Part shown: positions 26,324 through 35,988 of the stretch, in pieces | Layout of the letters: every line of letters starts with the position of its first letter | How positions within the stretch are numbered: the first letter of the stretch is position 1 | Source: Yersinia enterocolitica subsp. enterocolitica | GTDB lineage: Bacteria; Pseudomonadota; Gammaproteobacteria; Enterobacterales; Enterobacteriaceae | Length of the DNA: 64,000 nt | Reading direction: 5' to 3' | Assembly: GCF_901472495.1 (NCBI RefSeq) | Contig: NZ_LR590469.1 | Location: 124,001 to 188,000 of the forward strand | Program-made: the position numbers and the translations under genes | The notes under the pieces: generated by a model | What the model was told of the DNA's origin: nothing | What the model saw: the letters and a program-made list of their open reading frames with translations, nothing else | Database searches by the model: none

Positions 26324-27604
26324 TTATTTCTTCAACTGACTGCTGAAATCACGTTCGGCGTAACCGGTGTAAAGCTGACGCGGACGCGCGATTTTGATGC
26401 CTTCATCGTGCATTTCATTCCAGTGAGCAATCCAGCCGATAGTACGGGCAATAGCAAAGATTACGGTGAACATGGAAGACGGAATACCCAACGCTTTCAA
26501 GATGATACCTGAGTAGAAATCAACGTTTGGATACAGTTTTCTCTCGATGAAGTACGGGTCGTTCAGCGCAATATGCTCTAACTCCATCGCCACTTTCAGC
26601 AGATCATCTTCTAGTTTCAGTTCTTTCAATACTTCATGGCAGGTTTCACGCATGACAGTCGCGCGCGGGTCATGATTTTTATACACGCGGTGACCAAAGC
26701 CCATCAGGCGGAACGAGTCATTTTTATCTTTGGCGCGGCGGATAAATTCTGGAATGTGTTCAACGGTTTTAATCTCTTCCAGCATCTTCAGGCAGGCTTC
26801 GTTCGCACCGCCGTGAGCTGGCCCCCATAGAGAAGCGATCCCTGCGGCAATACACGCAAACGGGTTAGCGCCCGATGAGCCGGCAGTACGCACGGTAGAG
26901 GTTGATGCATTCTGTTCGTGGTCGGCATGCAAGATGAAAATACGATCCATCGCGCGTTCCAGTACTGGGTTAACTTCATATTCTTCGCACGGTGTAGAGA
27001 ACATCATGCGCAGGAAGTTACCGGCATAGGACAGGTCGTTGCGCGGATAAACAAACGGCTGACCGATGGAGTATTTGTAGCACATTGCGGCGACTGTCGG
27101 CATTTTCGACAGCAGACGGAAGGCGGTGATTTCACGATGCCGCTCATTATTAACATCTAGCGCATCATGGTAGAAAGCAGCCAGTGCGCCTGTCACACCG
27201 CAGAGAACGGCCATAGGATGTGAGTCGCGGCGGAACCCGCGGAACAGGCTGGTTATCTGCTCGTGGATCATGGTGTGGCGTGTGACTGTTGCTTTGAAAG
27301 TTTCATACTCTTCTGCGGTTGGCGTTTCGCCGTATAGCAGGATGTAGCAAACTTCCAGATAAGTAGAATTTTTTGCTAGTTGATCAATAGGATAGCCACG
27401 ATGTAGCAGTATCCCTTTATCACCATCGATAAAGGTAATTTTTGATTCGCAGGACGCGGTAGAGGTAAACCCAGGGTCAAAGGTAAAATACCCTTTGGAA
27501 CCTAAGGTACTGACGTCAATCACATCAGTGCCGATGGTTGGGGATTTAACCCCCAGTTCGATCGTAGCTTCGCCTATGTTCAGCGTCGCTTTTTTGTCAG
27601 CCAT
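26324..27604 (-). CDS. gltA: citrate synthase (type II, hexameric)
   Basis: Condenses acetyl-CoA and oxaloacetate to citrate, the entry step of the TCA cycle. It has 426 residues (E. coli 427), starting MADKKATLNIGEATIELG. The catalytic residues appear in ILHADHEQNASTSTVR (His), GFGHRVYKNHDPRA (His) and PNVDFYSG (Asp). The ribosome site is AGGAGACTG. It is transcribed away from sdhC across a 649-base control region, as in E. coli. Confidence 0.98.
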   Translation of the reverse strand: MADKKATLNIGEATIELGVKSPTIGTDVIDVSTLGSKGYFTFDPGFTSTASCESKITFIDGDKGILLHRGYPIDQLAKNSTYLEVCYILLYGETPTAEEYETFKATVTRHTMIHEQITSLFRGFRRDSHPMAVLCGVTGALAAFYHDALDVNNERHREITAFRLLSKMPTVAAMCYKYSIGQPFVYPRNDLSYAGNFLRMMFSTPCEEYEVNPVLERAMDRIFILHADHEQNASTSTVRTAGSSGANPFACIAAGIASLWGPAHGGANEACLKMLEEIKTVEHIPEFIRRAKDKNDSFRLMGFGHRVYKNHDPRATVMRETCHEVLKELKLEDDLLKVAMELEHIALNDPYFIERKLYPNVDFYSGIILKALGIPSSMFTVIFAIARTIGWIAHWNEMHDEGIKIARPRQLYTGYAERDFSSQLKK

Positions 27605-28000
27605 TTACAGTCTCCTTAGCGCTTATTATAAAACCCTTAACAACTGAAATGTCTTAGATGCCCCTGGGGCCATCTCCTCACCAGCACTGCTCTGTTTTAT
27701 TCACTATAAAAACATGATTTAGGGTACAGAGTGTCTCGCCAATGCGGTCAACAATCCGTGGGGTCGGATTGATGTCAACGTTACATAGTTGTTAACGATT
27801 TGTCGGATACTTATCGTTTATAGTTCATTGCCTACGATATCTATGGGGATATTCATTCACTACACTGTTGCATAACTTAAGCTTATGGGGAAGTGTATCC
27901 GCAGACCTTTAGTGCATCATAGGGCTTATTTCTACCCTAGTTGTAATGGAAATGTTTATTCTTTGTCAAATCAGATAATTAATTTTATATAAATTGTGTA

Positions 28001-28022
28001 AATCGTGATCCTAATCACTGTT
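28001..28022 (+). promoter_or_regulatory. candidate CRP site upstream of sdhC
   Basis: CGTGA-TCCTAA-TCACT matches the CRP core TGTGA-N6-TCACA at 8 of 10 positions. Its centre lies about 80 bases upstream of the expected start from the promoter at 28057-28085, similar to CRP activation of sdhC in E. coli. Confidence 0.6.
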
Positions 28023-28056
28023 CAGGGGAAATGTTACCAATCAGTTTGTGTGGGAA

Positions 28057-28085
28057 TTGTAATAAGAATGTGAACCACCTATACT
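28057..28085 (+). promoter_or_regulatory. sigma-70 promoter of sdhCDAB
   Basis: TTGTAA, a 17-base spacer and TATACT. It gives a leader of about 160 bases before sdhC. Confidence 0.6.
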
Positions 28086-28253
28086 GCCGCCAGGTCTCCG
28101 GATTACCCTGAAGTAGGAGCACCCAGCGTTATACAGAACACGTCATTTAAGCATTCAGGATGTTATGTCTAAATGTGCGATGTGAAGGGTTTCGGCTCTT
28201 AACGCTGTCTGATCCACGCCCAGGCCCGGAGGAAGGAAAATAATAAGAGCTGT

Positions 28254-28643
28254 GTGGGCAAAACCGTGAAAAAACAAAGACCTGTCAATTTGGATCTGCA
28301 AACGATTCGATTTCCTGTTACTGCGATAGCGTCCATTTTACACCGAGTCTCTGGCGTAATGACTTTCGTTGCTGTTGGTATCCTCCTCTGGCTGTTAGGT
28401 TTGTCTGTATCCTCGCAAGAAGGGTTCATGCAAGCAGCGGCTGTCATGAATAGCTTTTTTGTTAAATTCATCTTCTGGGGAATACTCACCGCACTGGCCT
28501 ATCACGTTTGCGGTGGCATCCGCCACTTGCTTATGGATTTTGGCTATGTCGAAGAGAGCTTGGCTGCGGGGACCCGCTCCGCCCAAGTCGTCATGGTGTT
28601 AACCCTGGTGCTGTCAGTTTTAGCTGGAGTCCTTGTATGGTAA
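28254..28643 (+). CDS. sdhC: succinate dehydrogenase cytochrome b556 subunit
   Basis: Membrane anchor that binds haem b and ubiquinone in complex II. It has 129 residues, as in E. coli, with VKKQRPVNLDLQTIRF at the start and the haem-ligand region LTALAYHVCGGIRHLLMDFG. Three membrane helices are evident. The start is a GTG that aligns with the E. coli start. It overlaps sdhD by seven bases. Confidence 0.97.
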   Translation: MGKTVKKQRPVNLDLQTIRFPVTAIASILHRVSGVMTFVAVGILLWLLGLSVSSQEGFMQAAAVMNSFFVKFIFWGILTALAYHVCGGIRHLLMDFGYVEESLAAGTRSAQVVMVLTLVLSVLAGVLVW

Positions 28644-28984
28644 GCAATGCTTCTGCGTTAGGGCGTAATGGAGTACACGACTGGCTGTTACTGCGTGCTT
28701 CTGCAATCGTCATCACTCTATATATTCTTTATATTCTGGGCTTCGTTGTTATTGTCCCAGACATCACCTACGAAATCTGGCGTGGCTTCTTTGCTTCGCA
28801 CATCACAAAAGTATTTACCCTGCTGACATTGCTGTCGATTCTGGCTCATGCCTGGATTGGTCTATGGCAGGTATTAACGGACTATATCAAGCCGCTAGCG
28901 GTACGACTGGTGTTACAACTGGCCGTGGTGATTACGCTGCTGGTCTACCTCTTGTATGGAACAATTGTGGTGTGGGGTGCTTAA
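28637..28984 (+). CDS. sdhD: succinate dehydrogenase membrane anchor subunit
   Basis: Second membrane anchor of complex II, 115 residues as in E. coli, starting MVSNASALGRNGVHDWLLLR. The haem-ligand segment SILAHAWIGLWQVLTDY is conserved, and there are three helices. The ATG overlaps the end of sdhC, and its stop abuts the sdhA ATG. The frame stays open further upstream, but that part has no family similarity. Confidence 0.96.
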   Translation: MVSNASALGRNGVHDWLLLRASAIVITLYILYILGFVVIVPDITYEIWRGFFASHITKVFTLLTLLSILAHAWIGLWQVLTDYIKPLAVRLVLQLAVVITLLVYLLYGTIVVWGA

Positions 28985-30751
28985 ATGAAACTGCCGGTCA
29001 GAGAGTTTGATGCTGTTGTTGTTGGTGCGGGTGGCGCAGGTATGCGCGCGGCACTGCAAATTTCACAAATGGGGCTGTCTTGCGCCCTGATATCAAAAGT
29101 ATTCCCAACCCGTTCCCATACCGTATCTGCGCAGGGTGGTATTACTGTCGCACTGGGTAATACCCATGAAGATAACTGGGAATGGCATATGTATGACACG
29201 GTAAAGGGTTCCGATTATATCGGTGACCAGGATGCCATCGAATATATGTGTAAAACTGGCCCTGAGGCTGTTCTTGAATTGGAACACATGGGGCTACCTT
29301 TCTCCCGTTTAGAAGATGGCAGCATTTATCAGCGGCCATTTGGTGGGCAGTCGCTCAACTTTGGCGGTGAGCAAGCGGCGCGTACTGCGGCTGCGGCTGA
29401 CCGTACCGGGCATGCGCTGTTACACACCCTTTATCAGCAAAACCTGAAAAACCACACCACTATATTCTCTGAGTGGTATGCACTGGATTTAGTGAAGAAT
29501 CAGGACGGCGCTTTTGTGGGCTGTACGGCTATCTGCATTGAAACCGGTGAAGTGGTCTATTTCAAAGCGCGGGCCACCGTGCTGGCCACCGGCGGTGCCG
29601 GTCGTATTTACCAATCAACAACCAATGCGCACATTAATACCGGTGACGGTGTTGGCATGGCCTTGCGTGCCGGTGTACCGGTGCAGGACATGGAAATGTG
29701 GCAGTTCCACCCGACGGGTATTGCCGGGGCGGGCGTGTTGGTCACCGAGGGCTGCCGTGGTGAAGGCGGTTATCTGCTGAATAAACACGGCGAGCGCTTT
29801 ATGGAGCGTTATGCGCCGAACGCCAAAGATTTGGCCGGTCGTGATGTGGTTGCGCGTTCTATTATGATTGAAATCCGTGAAGGTCGTGGTTGCGATGGCC
29901 CTTGGGGTCCGCATGCCAAACTGAAATTGGATCACTTGGGTAAAGATGTGCTGGAATCCCGTCTGCCGGGTATTCTTGAGTTATCTCGCACCTTTGCACA
30001 TGTTGACCCCATTAAAGAACCTATCCCGGTGATTCCAACTTGCCATTACATGATGGGCGGGATCCCAACCAAGGTGACCGGTCAGGCCATCACAGTAAAT
30101 GAAAAGGGTGAAGATGTTGTCATCCCAGGTCTGTTTGCTGTGGGTGAAATTGCTTGTGTTTCCGTCCACGGTGCCAACCGTTTGGGGGGGAACTCATTGC
30201 TGGACTTGGTGGTCTTTGGTCGCGCAGCCGGTATGCATCTGCAAGAATCTTTAATGGAGCAGGGCGCTAGTCGCGATGCCAGTGATTCTGATATTGAAGC
30301 ATCACTGGATCGAATGAACCGCTGGAATAACACCCGCTCAGGTGAAGATCCGGTTGAGATCCGCAAAGCATTACAATCCTGCATGCAGCATAACTTCTCG
30401 GTATTCCGCGAAGGTGATGCAATGGCTAAAGGGTTAGAAGAACTGAGAACTATCCGCGAACGTCTGCAAAATGCCCGTCTGGATGACACTTCTAGCGAGT
30501 TCAATACCCAGCGTATTGAATGTCTGGAATTGGATAACCTGATGGAAACAGCGTTTTCCACTGCCGTGTCTGCAAACTTCCGTACCGAAAGCCGTGGCGC
30601 ACATAGCCGCTTCGATTTCCCGGAACGTGATGATGCCAACTGGTTGTGCCATTCGCTCTATTTGCCTGGCACTGAAAGCATGACCCGCCGTGAGGTAAAC
30701 ATGCAACCTAAGCTACGCGCGGCATTCCCGCCGAAAGTGCGTTCTTATTAA
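28985..30751 (+). CDS. sdhA: succinate dehydrogenase flavoprotein subunit
   Basis: Oxidises succinate to fumarate on covalent FAD. It has 588 residues, as in E. coli. The dinucleotide fold VVGAGGAGMRAALQ, the covalent-FAD region RSHTVSAQGGI, the active-site stretches HPTGIAGAGVLVTEGCRGEGG and VPVIPTCHYMMGG (here IPVIPTCHYMMGG), and the C-terminal PPKVRSY are all intact. Confidence 0.98.
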   Translation: MKLPVREFDAVVVGAGGAGMRAALQISQMGLSCALISKVFPTRSHTVSAQGGITVALGNTHEDNWEWHMYDTVKGSDYIGDQDAIEYMCKTGPEAVLELEHMGLPFSRLEDGSIYQRPFGGQSLNFGGEQAARTAAAADRTGHALLHTLYQQNLKNHTTIFSEWYALDLVKNQDGAFVGCTAICIETGEVVYFKARATVLATGGAGRIYQSTTNAHINTGDGVGMALRAGVPVQDMEMWQFHPTGIAGAGVLVTEGCRGEGGYLLNKHGERFMERYAPNAKDLAGRDVVARSIMIEIREGRGCDGPWGPHAKLKLDHLGKDVLESRLPGILELSRTFAHVDPIKEPIPVIPTCHYMMGGIPTKVTGQAITVNEKGEDVVIPGLFAVGEIACVSVHGANRLGGNSLLDLVVFGRAAGMHLQESLMEQGASRDASDSDIEASLDRMNRWNNTRSGEDPVEIRKALQSCMQHNFSVFREGDAMAKGLEELRTIRERLQNARLDDTSSEFNTQRIECLELDNLMETAFSTAVSANFRTESRGAHSRFDFPERDDANWLCHSLYLPGTESMTRREVNMQPKLRAAFPPKVRSY

Positions 30752-30804
30752 TGCATGTGTCGTGTTGATAGGGTTAACCCTAACCCGCTGCGGAGGAAAA
30801 AGTC

Positions 30805-31521
30805 ATGAAACTTGAGTTCTCAATTTATCGCTATAACCCGGACGTCGATAACGCGCCGCATATGCAGGATTACACGTTAGAAGCGGAAGAAGGCCGGGAT
30901 ATGATGTTGCTGGATGCACTTATCCAGTTAAAAGAAAAAGATCCGACGTTGTCGTTTCGCCGCTCATGCCGTGAAGGGGTTTGTGGCTCCGACGGTTTGA
31001 ATATGAATGGCAAAAATGGGTTGGCTTGTATTACGCCAGTTTCAGCTTTGCAAAAAGGCAATAAAAAGATTGTGATTCGCCCGTTGCCGGGCTTACCGGT
31101 GGTGCGGGATTTAGTGGTCGATATGGGGCAGTTTTATACTCAGTACGAGAAAATTAAACCATACCTGTTGAATGATGGCAAAAATCCGCCAGCACGTGAG
31201 CATTTGCAATCGCCAGAACAACGCGAGAAATTGGATGGCCTGTATGAATGCATCCTATGTGCTTGTTGTTCCACATCTTGCCCGTCATTCTGGTGGAATC
31301 CGGATAAATTTGTGGGGCCGGCAGGGTTACTGGCTGCCTATCGCTTCCTGATAGATAGTCGTGATACGGAAACAACAGCACGTTTGGATGATCTGGACGA
31401 CGCTTTTAGTGTTTTCCGCTGCCATAGCATTATGAATTGTGTCAGTGTGTGTCCTAAAGGCCTTAACCCGACCAAAGCAATCGGCCACATTAAGTCTATG
31501 TTGTTGCAGCGTAGTGCATGA
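30805..31521 (+). CDS. sdhB: succinate dehydrogenase iron-sulfur subunit
   Basis: Carries electrons from FAD to quinone through [2Fe-2S], [4Fe-4S] and [3Fe-4S] clusters. The 238 residues show SCREGVCGSDGLNMNG with a later Cys (2Fe-2S), CILCACCSTSCPSFWW (4Fe-4S) and CHSIMNCVSVCPKGLNP (3Fe-4S). The ribosome site is GGAGG. Its last codons are followed by imperfect repeats of themselves in the spacer. Confidence 0.98.
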   Translation: MKLEFSIYRYNPDVDNAPHMQDYTLEAEEGRDMMLLDALIQLKEKDPTLSFRRSCREGVCGSDGLNMNGKNGLACITPVSALQKGNKKIVIRPLPGLPVVRDLVVDMGQFYTQYEKIKPYLLNDGKNPPAREHLQSPEQREKLDGLYECILCACCSTSCPSFWWNPDKFVGPAGLLAAYRFLIDSRDTETTARLDDLDDAFSVFRCHSIMNCVSVCPKGLNPTKAIGHIKSMLLQRSA

Positions 31522-31815
31522 TAGTTACAGCGTAGCGCATGATAAGCGCTTCACAACGGATCATAGTTGCAACATAGTGGATGATGTGAGTTTATTAACC
31601 CGGGGAATGTTTCCCCCGGGTTGCTTAAAGGTAGGGAATCTCTAAAAACCGGCAAGCTGTCCGTTTTTAGAGGTTCCTTGAACGGGACCGTTAAGGTCCA
31701 TAACAGAACGTGCATTGAGCACGTCGAGTGAACCGTTTTTACGGCAAACCGTTGATATTACGGTGTATATGTTAACCACGGCGAAAACTGAAGCTTCAAA
31801 GCTTAAGGGATCATG
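31522..31815. other. 294-bp structured spacer between sdhB and sucA
   Basis: Starts with imperfect repeats of the sdhB tail (CAGCGTAG-GCATGATA twice, then a looser third). Three hairpins follow: AACCCGGGG / CCCCGGGTT (31597-31622), a 17-bp near-perfect stem with arms CTCTAAAAAC / GTTTTTAGAG (31635-31677), and GGACC / GGTCC (31685-31698). None has a T run long enough for a strong terminator, so they may act as attenuator or mRNA-processing structures between sdh and suc. Confidence 0.6.
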
Positions 31816-34623
31816 ATGCAGAACGGCGCAATGAAGGCCTGGCTGGATTCCTCCTATCTGGCGGGCGCGAACCAGTCCTACATAGAGCAGCTCTATGAAG
31901 ACTTTTTAACCGATCCTGGTTCCGTTGATGATAGTTGGCGTTCAATTTTTCTACAACTACCTACAACGGGTGTAAAACCTGATCAGTTCCACTCTCAAAC
32001 ACGCGAGTATTTCCGTCGCCTGGCGAAGGATCCCTCTCGTTATAACTCATCCATCAGCGATCCTGAAAATGATGCCAAGCAAGTTAAGGTGTTGCAGTTA
32101 ATCAACGCCTTCCGCTTCCGCGGCCATCAACATGCCAATCTTGACCCACTCGGTTTGTGGAAGCAGGAGTCTGTTCCTGACCTTGACCCTGCCTATCACC
32201 ATCTGACTGAAGCCGATTTCCAGAACACCTTCAATGTGGGTTCTTTTGCTATTGGCAAAGAAACCATGAAGCTGTCTGATCTATATGCAGCCCTGAAACA
32301 AACCTACTGTGGTTCGATTGGCGCTGAATATATGCACATCACCAACACCGAAGAAAAACGTTGGCTTCAGCAGCGTATTGAGTCGGTAGTTGGGAAACCC
32401 ACTTTCAGCGATGAAGAGAAGCGCCGCTTCCTGAGCGAACTGACTGCCGCTGAAGGTTTGGAGCGTTATTTAGGGGCCAAATTCCCTGGTGCCAAGCGTT
32501 TCTCACTGGAGGGCGGCGATTCGCTGGTCACCATGTTGAAAGAGATGATTCGCCATGCCGGTAAAAATGGCACACGTGAAGTGGTTTTGGGTATGGCGCA
32601 CCGTGGCCGCCTGAACGTATTGATAAACGTGTTGGGTAAGAAACCGGAAGATTTGTTCGATGAATTTGCTGGTAAACATAAAGAGCATTTGGGTACCGGT
32701 GACGTTAAATATCACCAAGGTTTCTCTTCTGATGTAGAAACTGAAGGCGGCCTGGTTCACCTGGCGTTAGCCTTTAACCCATCGCATCTGGAAATTGTTA
32801 GCCCGGTGGTTATCGGTTCTGTGCGAGCACGCCGTGACCGCCTGGATGAAGCGCGCAGCAATATGGTACTGCCAATCACCATTCATGGTGATGCGGCGAT
32901 TGCCGGGCAGGGCGTAGTGCAAGAGACGTTGAATATGTCTCAAGCCCGTGGTTATGAAGTGGGCGGGACAGTGCGTATTGTTATCAACAACCAGATTGGT
33001 TTCACCACCTCGAACCCACTGGATGCGCGCTCTACCCAATACTGTACTGATATTGCCAAAATGGTACAGGCTCCTATTTTCCATGTGAATGCTGATGATC
33101 CTGAAGCTGTGGCGTTTGTAACCCGTCTGGCGTTGGATTTCCGTAACACCTTTAAACGTGACGTGATGATCGATCTGGTTTGCTACCGTCGCCATGGGCA
33201 TAACGAAGCCGATGAGCCAAGTGCAACACAGCCAGTGATGTATCAGAAGATCAAAAAACACCCGACGCCGCGCAAGATCTATGCTGACAAGCTGACCGAG
33301 CAAAATATCGCCAGCCTGGAAGATGCCACGGAAATGGTCAACCTGTATCGCGATGCATTGGATCGCGGTGATTGTGTGGTGGAAGAGTGGCGTCCGATGA
33401 ATCTGCAATCCTTCACCTGGTCACCGTATCTGAACCATGAATGGGATGAAGAATATCCAAGCAAAGTTGATATGAAACGGCTGCAAGACTTGGCGCGCCG
33501 TATCAGCCACGCACCAGATGCCATTGAAATGCAATCCCGTGTTGCCAAGATCTATGGCGATCGCGCCTTGATGGCAAGCGGCGAGAAGCCATTTGACTGG
33601 GGCGGAGCTGAGACACTGGCTTACGCCACACTGGTAGATGAAGGGATCCCCATTCGCTTGTCGGGTGAAGATGCCGGGCGCGGAACTTTCTTCCATCGTC
33701 ATGCTGTGATTCATAACCAGAAAAATGGCTCTGTCTATGTGCCACTGGCGAATATTCACAGCGGGCAGGGCGATTTCCAGGTATGGGACTCGGTACTGTC
33801 GGAAGAAGCTGTTTTGGCCTTTGAATATGGTTACGCCACCGCAGAACCGCGCACTCTGACTATCTGGGAAGCGCAGTTTGGTGACTTTGCCAACGGTGCT
33901 CAAGTGGTTATCGACCAATTCATCAGCTCCGGCGAGCAGAAATGGGGCCGCATGTGTGGTCTGGTTATGCTGTTGCCGCACGGTTATGAAGGTCAAGGCC
34001 CGGAACACTCCTCCGCTCGGTTGGAGCGCTATCTGCAACTTTGTGCTGAACAAAACATGCAGGTGTGTATTCCGTCAACGCCAGCACAGGTTTACCACAT
34101 GATTCGCCGTCAGGCATTACGTGGTATGCGCCGACCTCTGGTGGTGATGTCACCTAAGTCATTGTTGCGTCATCCATTAGCAGTATCGTCACTGGATGAA
34201 TTGGCAAATGGCAGCTTCTTGCCCGCCATTGGTGAAATTGATGAGCTGGACCCGAAAGGCGTCAAACGTGTCGTGATGTGTTCAGGCAAAGTTTATTATG
34301 ACCTGCTGGAACAGCGTCGCAAAAACGGGCAAACCGATGTCGCCATCGTGCGTATCGAGCAGCTTTATCCATTCCCACACCAAGCGGTACAAGCGGTGTT
34401 GGAACAATTTGCGCATGTTCATGATTTCGTCTGGTGTCAGGAAGAGCCGCTCAACCAGGGTGCCTGGTATTGCAGCCAACACAACTTCCGTGAAGTGATT
34501 CCATTTGGTGCTTCCTTGCGTTACGCAGGTCGCCCAGCCTCAGCTTCACCGGCAGTGGGATACATTTCCGTGCACCAGAAACAACAACAAGCTCTGGTTA
34601 ATGACGCGCTGACTGTTGAATAG
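31816..34623 (+). CDS. sucA: 2-oxoglutarate dehydrogenase E1 component
   Basis: Thiamine-diphosphate decarboxylase of the 2-oxoglutarate dehydrogenase complex. It has 935 residues from the second of two adjacent ATGs (31813 and 31816). The second matches the E. coli start (MQN) and is better spaced from AAGGGA. The N-terminal MQNGAMKAWLDSSYLAGANQ, the conserved RGHQHANLDPLG, GMAHRGRLNVL, the TPP region IHGDAAIAGQGVVQE and CYRRHGHNEADEPS are present. It is followed 28 bases later by sucB. Confidence 0.98.
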   Translation: MQNGAMKAWLDSSYLAGANQSYIEQLYEDFLTDPGSVDDSWRSIFLQLPTTGVKPDQFHSQTREYFRRLAKDPSRYNSSISDPENDAKQVKVLQLINAFRFRGHQHANLDPLGLWKQESVPDLDPAYHHLTEADFQNTFNVGSFAIGKETMKLSDLYAALKQTYCGSIGAEYMHITNTEEKRWLQQRIESVVGKPTFSDEEKRRFLSELTAAEGLERYLGAKFPGAKRFSLEGGDSLVTMLKEMIRHAGKNGTREVVLGMAHRGRLNVLINVLGKKPEDLFDEFAGKHKEHLGTGDVKYHQGFSSDVETEGGLVHLALAFNPSHLEIVSPVVIGSVRARRDRLDEARSNMVLPITIHGDAAIAGQGVVQETLNMSQARGYEVGGTVRIVINNQIGFTTSNPLDARSTQYCTDIAKMVQAPIFHVNADDPEAVAFVTRLALDFRNTFKRDVMIDLVCYRRHGHNEADEPSATQPVMYQKIKKHPTPRKIYADKLTEQNIASLEDATEMVNLYRDALDRGDCVVEEWRPMNLQSFTWSPYLNHEWDEEYPSKVDMKRLQDLARRISHAPDAIEMQSRVAKIYGDRALMASGEKPFDWGGAETLAYATLVDEGIPIRLSGEDAGRGTFFHRHAVIHNQKNGSVYVPLANIHSGQGDFQVWDSVLSEEAVLAFEYGYATAEPRTLTIWEAQFGDFANGAQVVIDQFISSGEQKWGRMCGLVMLLPHGYEGQGPEHSSARLERYLQLCAEQNMQVCIPSTPAQVYHMIRRQALRGMRRPLVVMSPKSLLRHPLAVSSLDELANGSFLPAIGEIDELDPKGVKRVVMCSGKVYYDLLEQRRKNGQTDVAIVRIEQLYPFPHQAVQAVLEQFAHVHDFVWCQEEPLNQGAWYCSQHNFREVIPFGASLRYAGRPASASPAVGYISVHQKQQQALVNDALTVE

Positions 34624-34651
34624 CGACCGGTTAACACATAAAGGATAGAGA

Positions 34652-35875
34652 ATGAGTAGCGTAGATATTAATGTTCCTGACCTCCCTGAGTCTGTCGCCG
34701 ATGGCTCGGTAGCAACCTGGCACAAAAAACCGGGTGATAGCGTCAAACGCGATGAAGTGCTGGTTGAGATTGAAACAGACAAAGTGATTCTGGAAGTTCC
34801 GGCCAGCCAAGACGGTATTTTGGATGCCATTTTGGAAGACGAAGGTGCCACTGTGACTTCGCGTCAAGTGTTGGGTCGTATTCGTCCAAGTGACAGCTCT
34901 GGCTTGCCAACCGAAGAAAAAAGCCAAAGCACCGAGTCCACCCCTGCTCAGCGCCAAACCGCCAGCCTGGAAGAAGAAAGCAACGATACGCTCAGCCCGG
35001 CGATCCGTCGTCTGATTGCAGAACACTCTCTTGATGCTTCCGCCATTAAAGGCAGTGGTGTGGGTGGTCGTATCACGCGTGAAGATATTGATAACCATTT
35101 GGCAACGCGTAAATCAGTACCCGCTGCCGTGGAAAACAAAGTTGAAGCTACCGCACCGGTTGCCGCACTTGCTGGCCGCAGCGAAAAACGTGTTCCGATG
35201 ACGCGTCTACGTAAACGTGTTGCCGAGCGCCTGCTGGAAGCTAAAAACAGCACCGCAATGTTGACTACGTTTAACGAAATCAACATGAAGCCAATCATGG
35301 ATCTGCGCAAGCAGTACGGTGAGGCTTTCGAGAAGCGTCACGGTGTGCGTCTGGGCTTTATGTCCTTCTATATCAAGGCCGTGGTTGAAGCGCTGAAACG
35401 CTACCCAGAAGTGAATGCTTCTATTGATGGCGAAGATGTGGTTTACCATAATTACTTTGATGTCAGCATTGCCGTTTCTACCCCACGCGGCCTGGTTACC
35501 CCTGTATTACGTGATGTAGATACTATGGGTATGGCTGATATTGAGAAGAAAATCAAAGAGCTGGCTGTAAAAGGCCGTGACGGCAAACTGAAGGTTGAAG
35601 AACTGACTGGCGGTAATTTCACTATTACCAATGGCGGCGTATTCGGCTCATTGATGTCGACCCCGATCATTAACCCACCACAAAGCGCGATCCTTGGTAT
35701 GCATGCTATCAAAGACAGGCCTATGGCGGTCAATGGTCAGGTAGTGATTCTGCCAATGATGTATCTGGCACTGTCCTACGACCACCGGTTGATCGATGGC
35801 CGCGAATCCGTTGGCTATCTGGTGACGGTGAAAGAGATGCTGGAAGATCCAGCTCGCTTACTGCTGGATGTATAA
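34652..35875 (+). CDS. sucB: 2-oxoglutarate dehydrogenase E2 (dihydrolipoyl succinyltransferase)
   Basis: Transfers the succinyl group to CoA and forms the core of the complex. The 407 residues show one lipoyl domain (lipoyl-Lys in EIETDKVILEVPA, near residue 44), the E3/E1-binding domain at about 110-150 (SPAIRRLIAEHSLDASAIKG), a linker, and the catalytic domain with the His-x-x-x-Asp motif in SYDHRLIDGRESVG. Length equals that of E. coli SucB (405) within two residues. Confidence 0.98.
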   Translation: MSSVDINVPDLPESVADGSVATWHKKPGDSVKRDEVLVEIETDKVILEVPASQDGILDAILEDEGATVTSRQVLGRIRPSDSSGLPTEEKSQSTESTPAQRQTASLEEESNDTLSPAIRRLIAEHSLDASAIKGSGVGGRITREDIDNHLATRKSVPAAVENKVEATAPVAALAGRSEKRVPMTRLRKRVAERLLEAKNSTAMLTTFNEINMKPIMDLRKQYGEAFEKRHGVRLGFMSFYIKAVVEALKRYPEVNASIDGEDVVYHNYFDVSIAVSTPRGLVTPVLRDVDTMGMADIEKKIKELAVKGRDGKLKVEELTGGNFTITNGGVFGSLMSTPIINPPQSAILGMHAIKDRPMAVNGQVVILPMMYLALSYDHRLIDGRESVGYLVTVKEMLEDPARLLLDV

Positions 35876-35895
35876 AAAAGATAAATAACAAGGCC

Positions 35896-35941
35896 AGCCT
35901 GATTGCCAGGTGTTGATAACCTGCCTCCGCGCAATCAGGCT
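35896..35941. repeat. long hairpin between sucB and sucC
   Basis: An 11-bp perfect stem (AGCCTGATTGC / GCAATCAGGCT) encloses 24 bases, and a CCAGG / CCTGG pair partly competes. It lies in the 113-base spacer of the sucABCD transcript and probably affects mRNA decay or relative expression. Confidence 0.55.
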
Positions 35942-35988
35942 ACCTGGTAGGCCTCGGCCCAACTCAGACCTTATATGGATAGAACATC

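Larger units (their letters stand above)
27605..28253. other. 649-bp divergent control region gltA / sdhC
   Basis: Contains a CRP-like site (28001-28022), a sigma-70 promoter for sdhC (28057-28085) and a leader of about 160 bases before sdhC with the purine-rich stretch GGAGGAAGGAAAA. The gltA-proximal half is AT-rich, and its promoters cannot be fixed by eye. No gene is seen. Confidence 0.6.
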
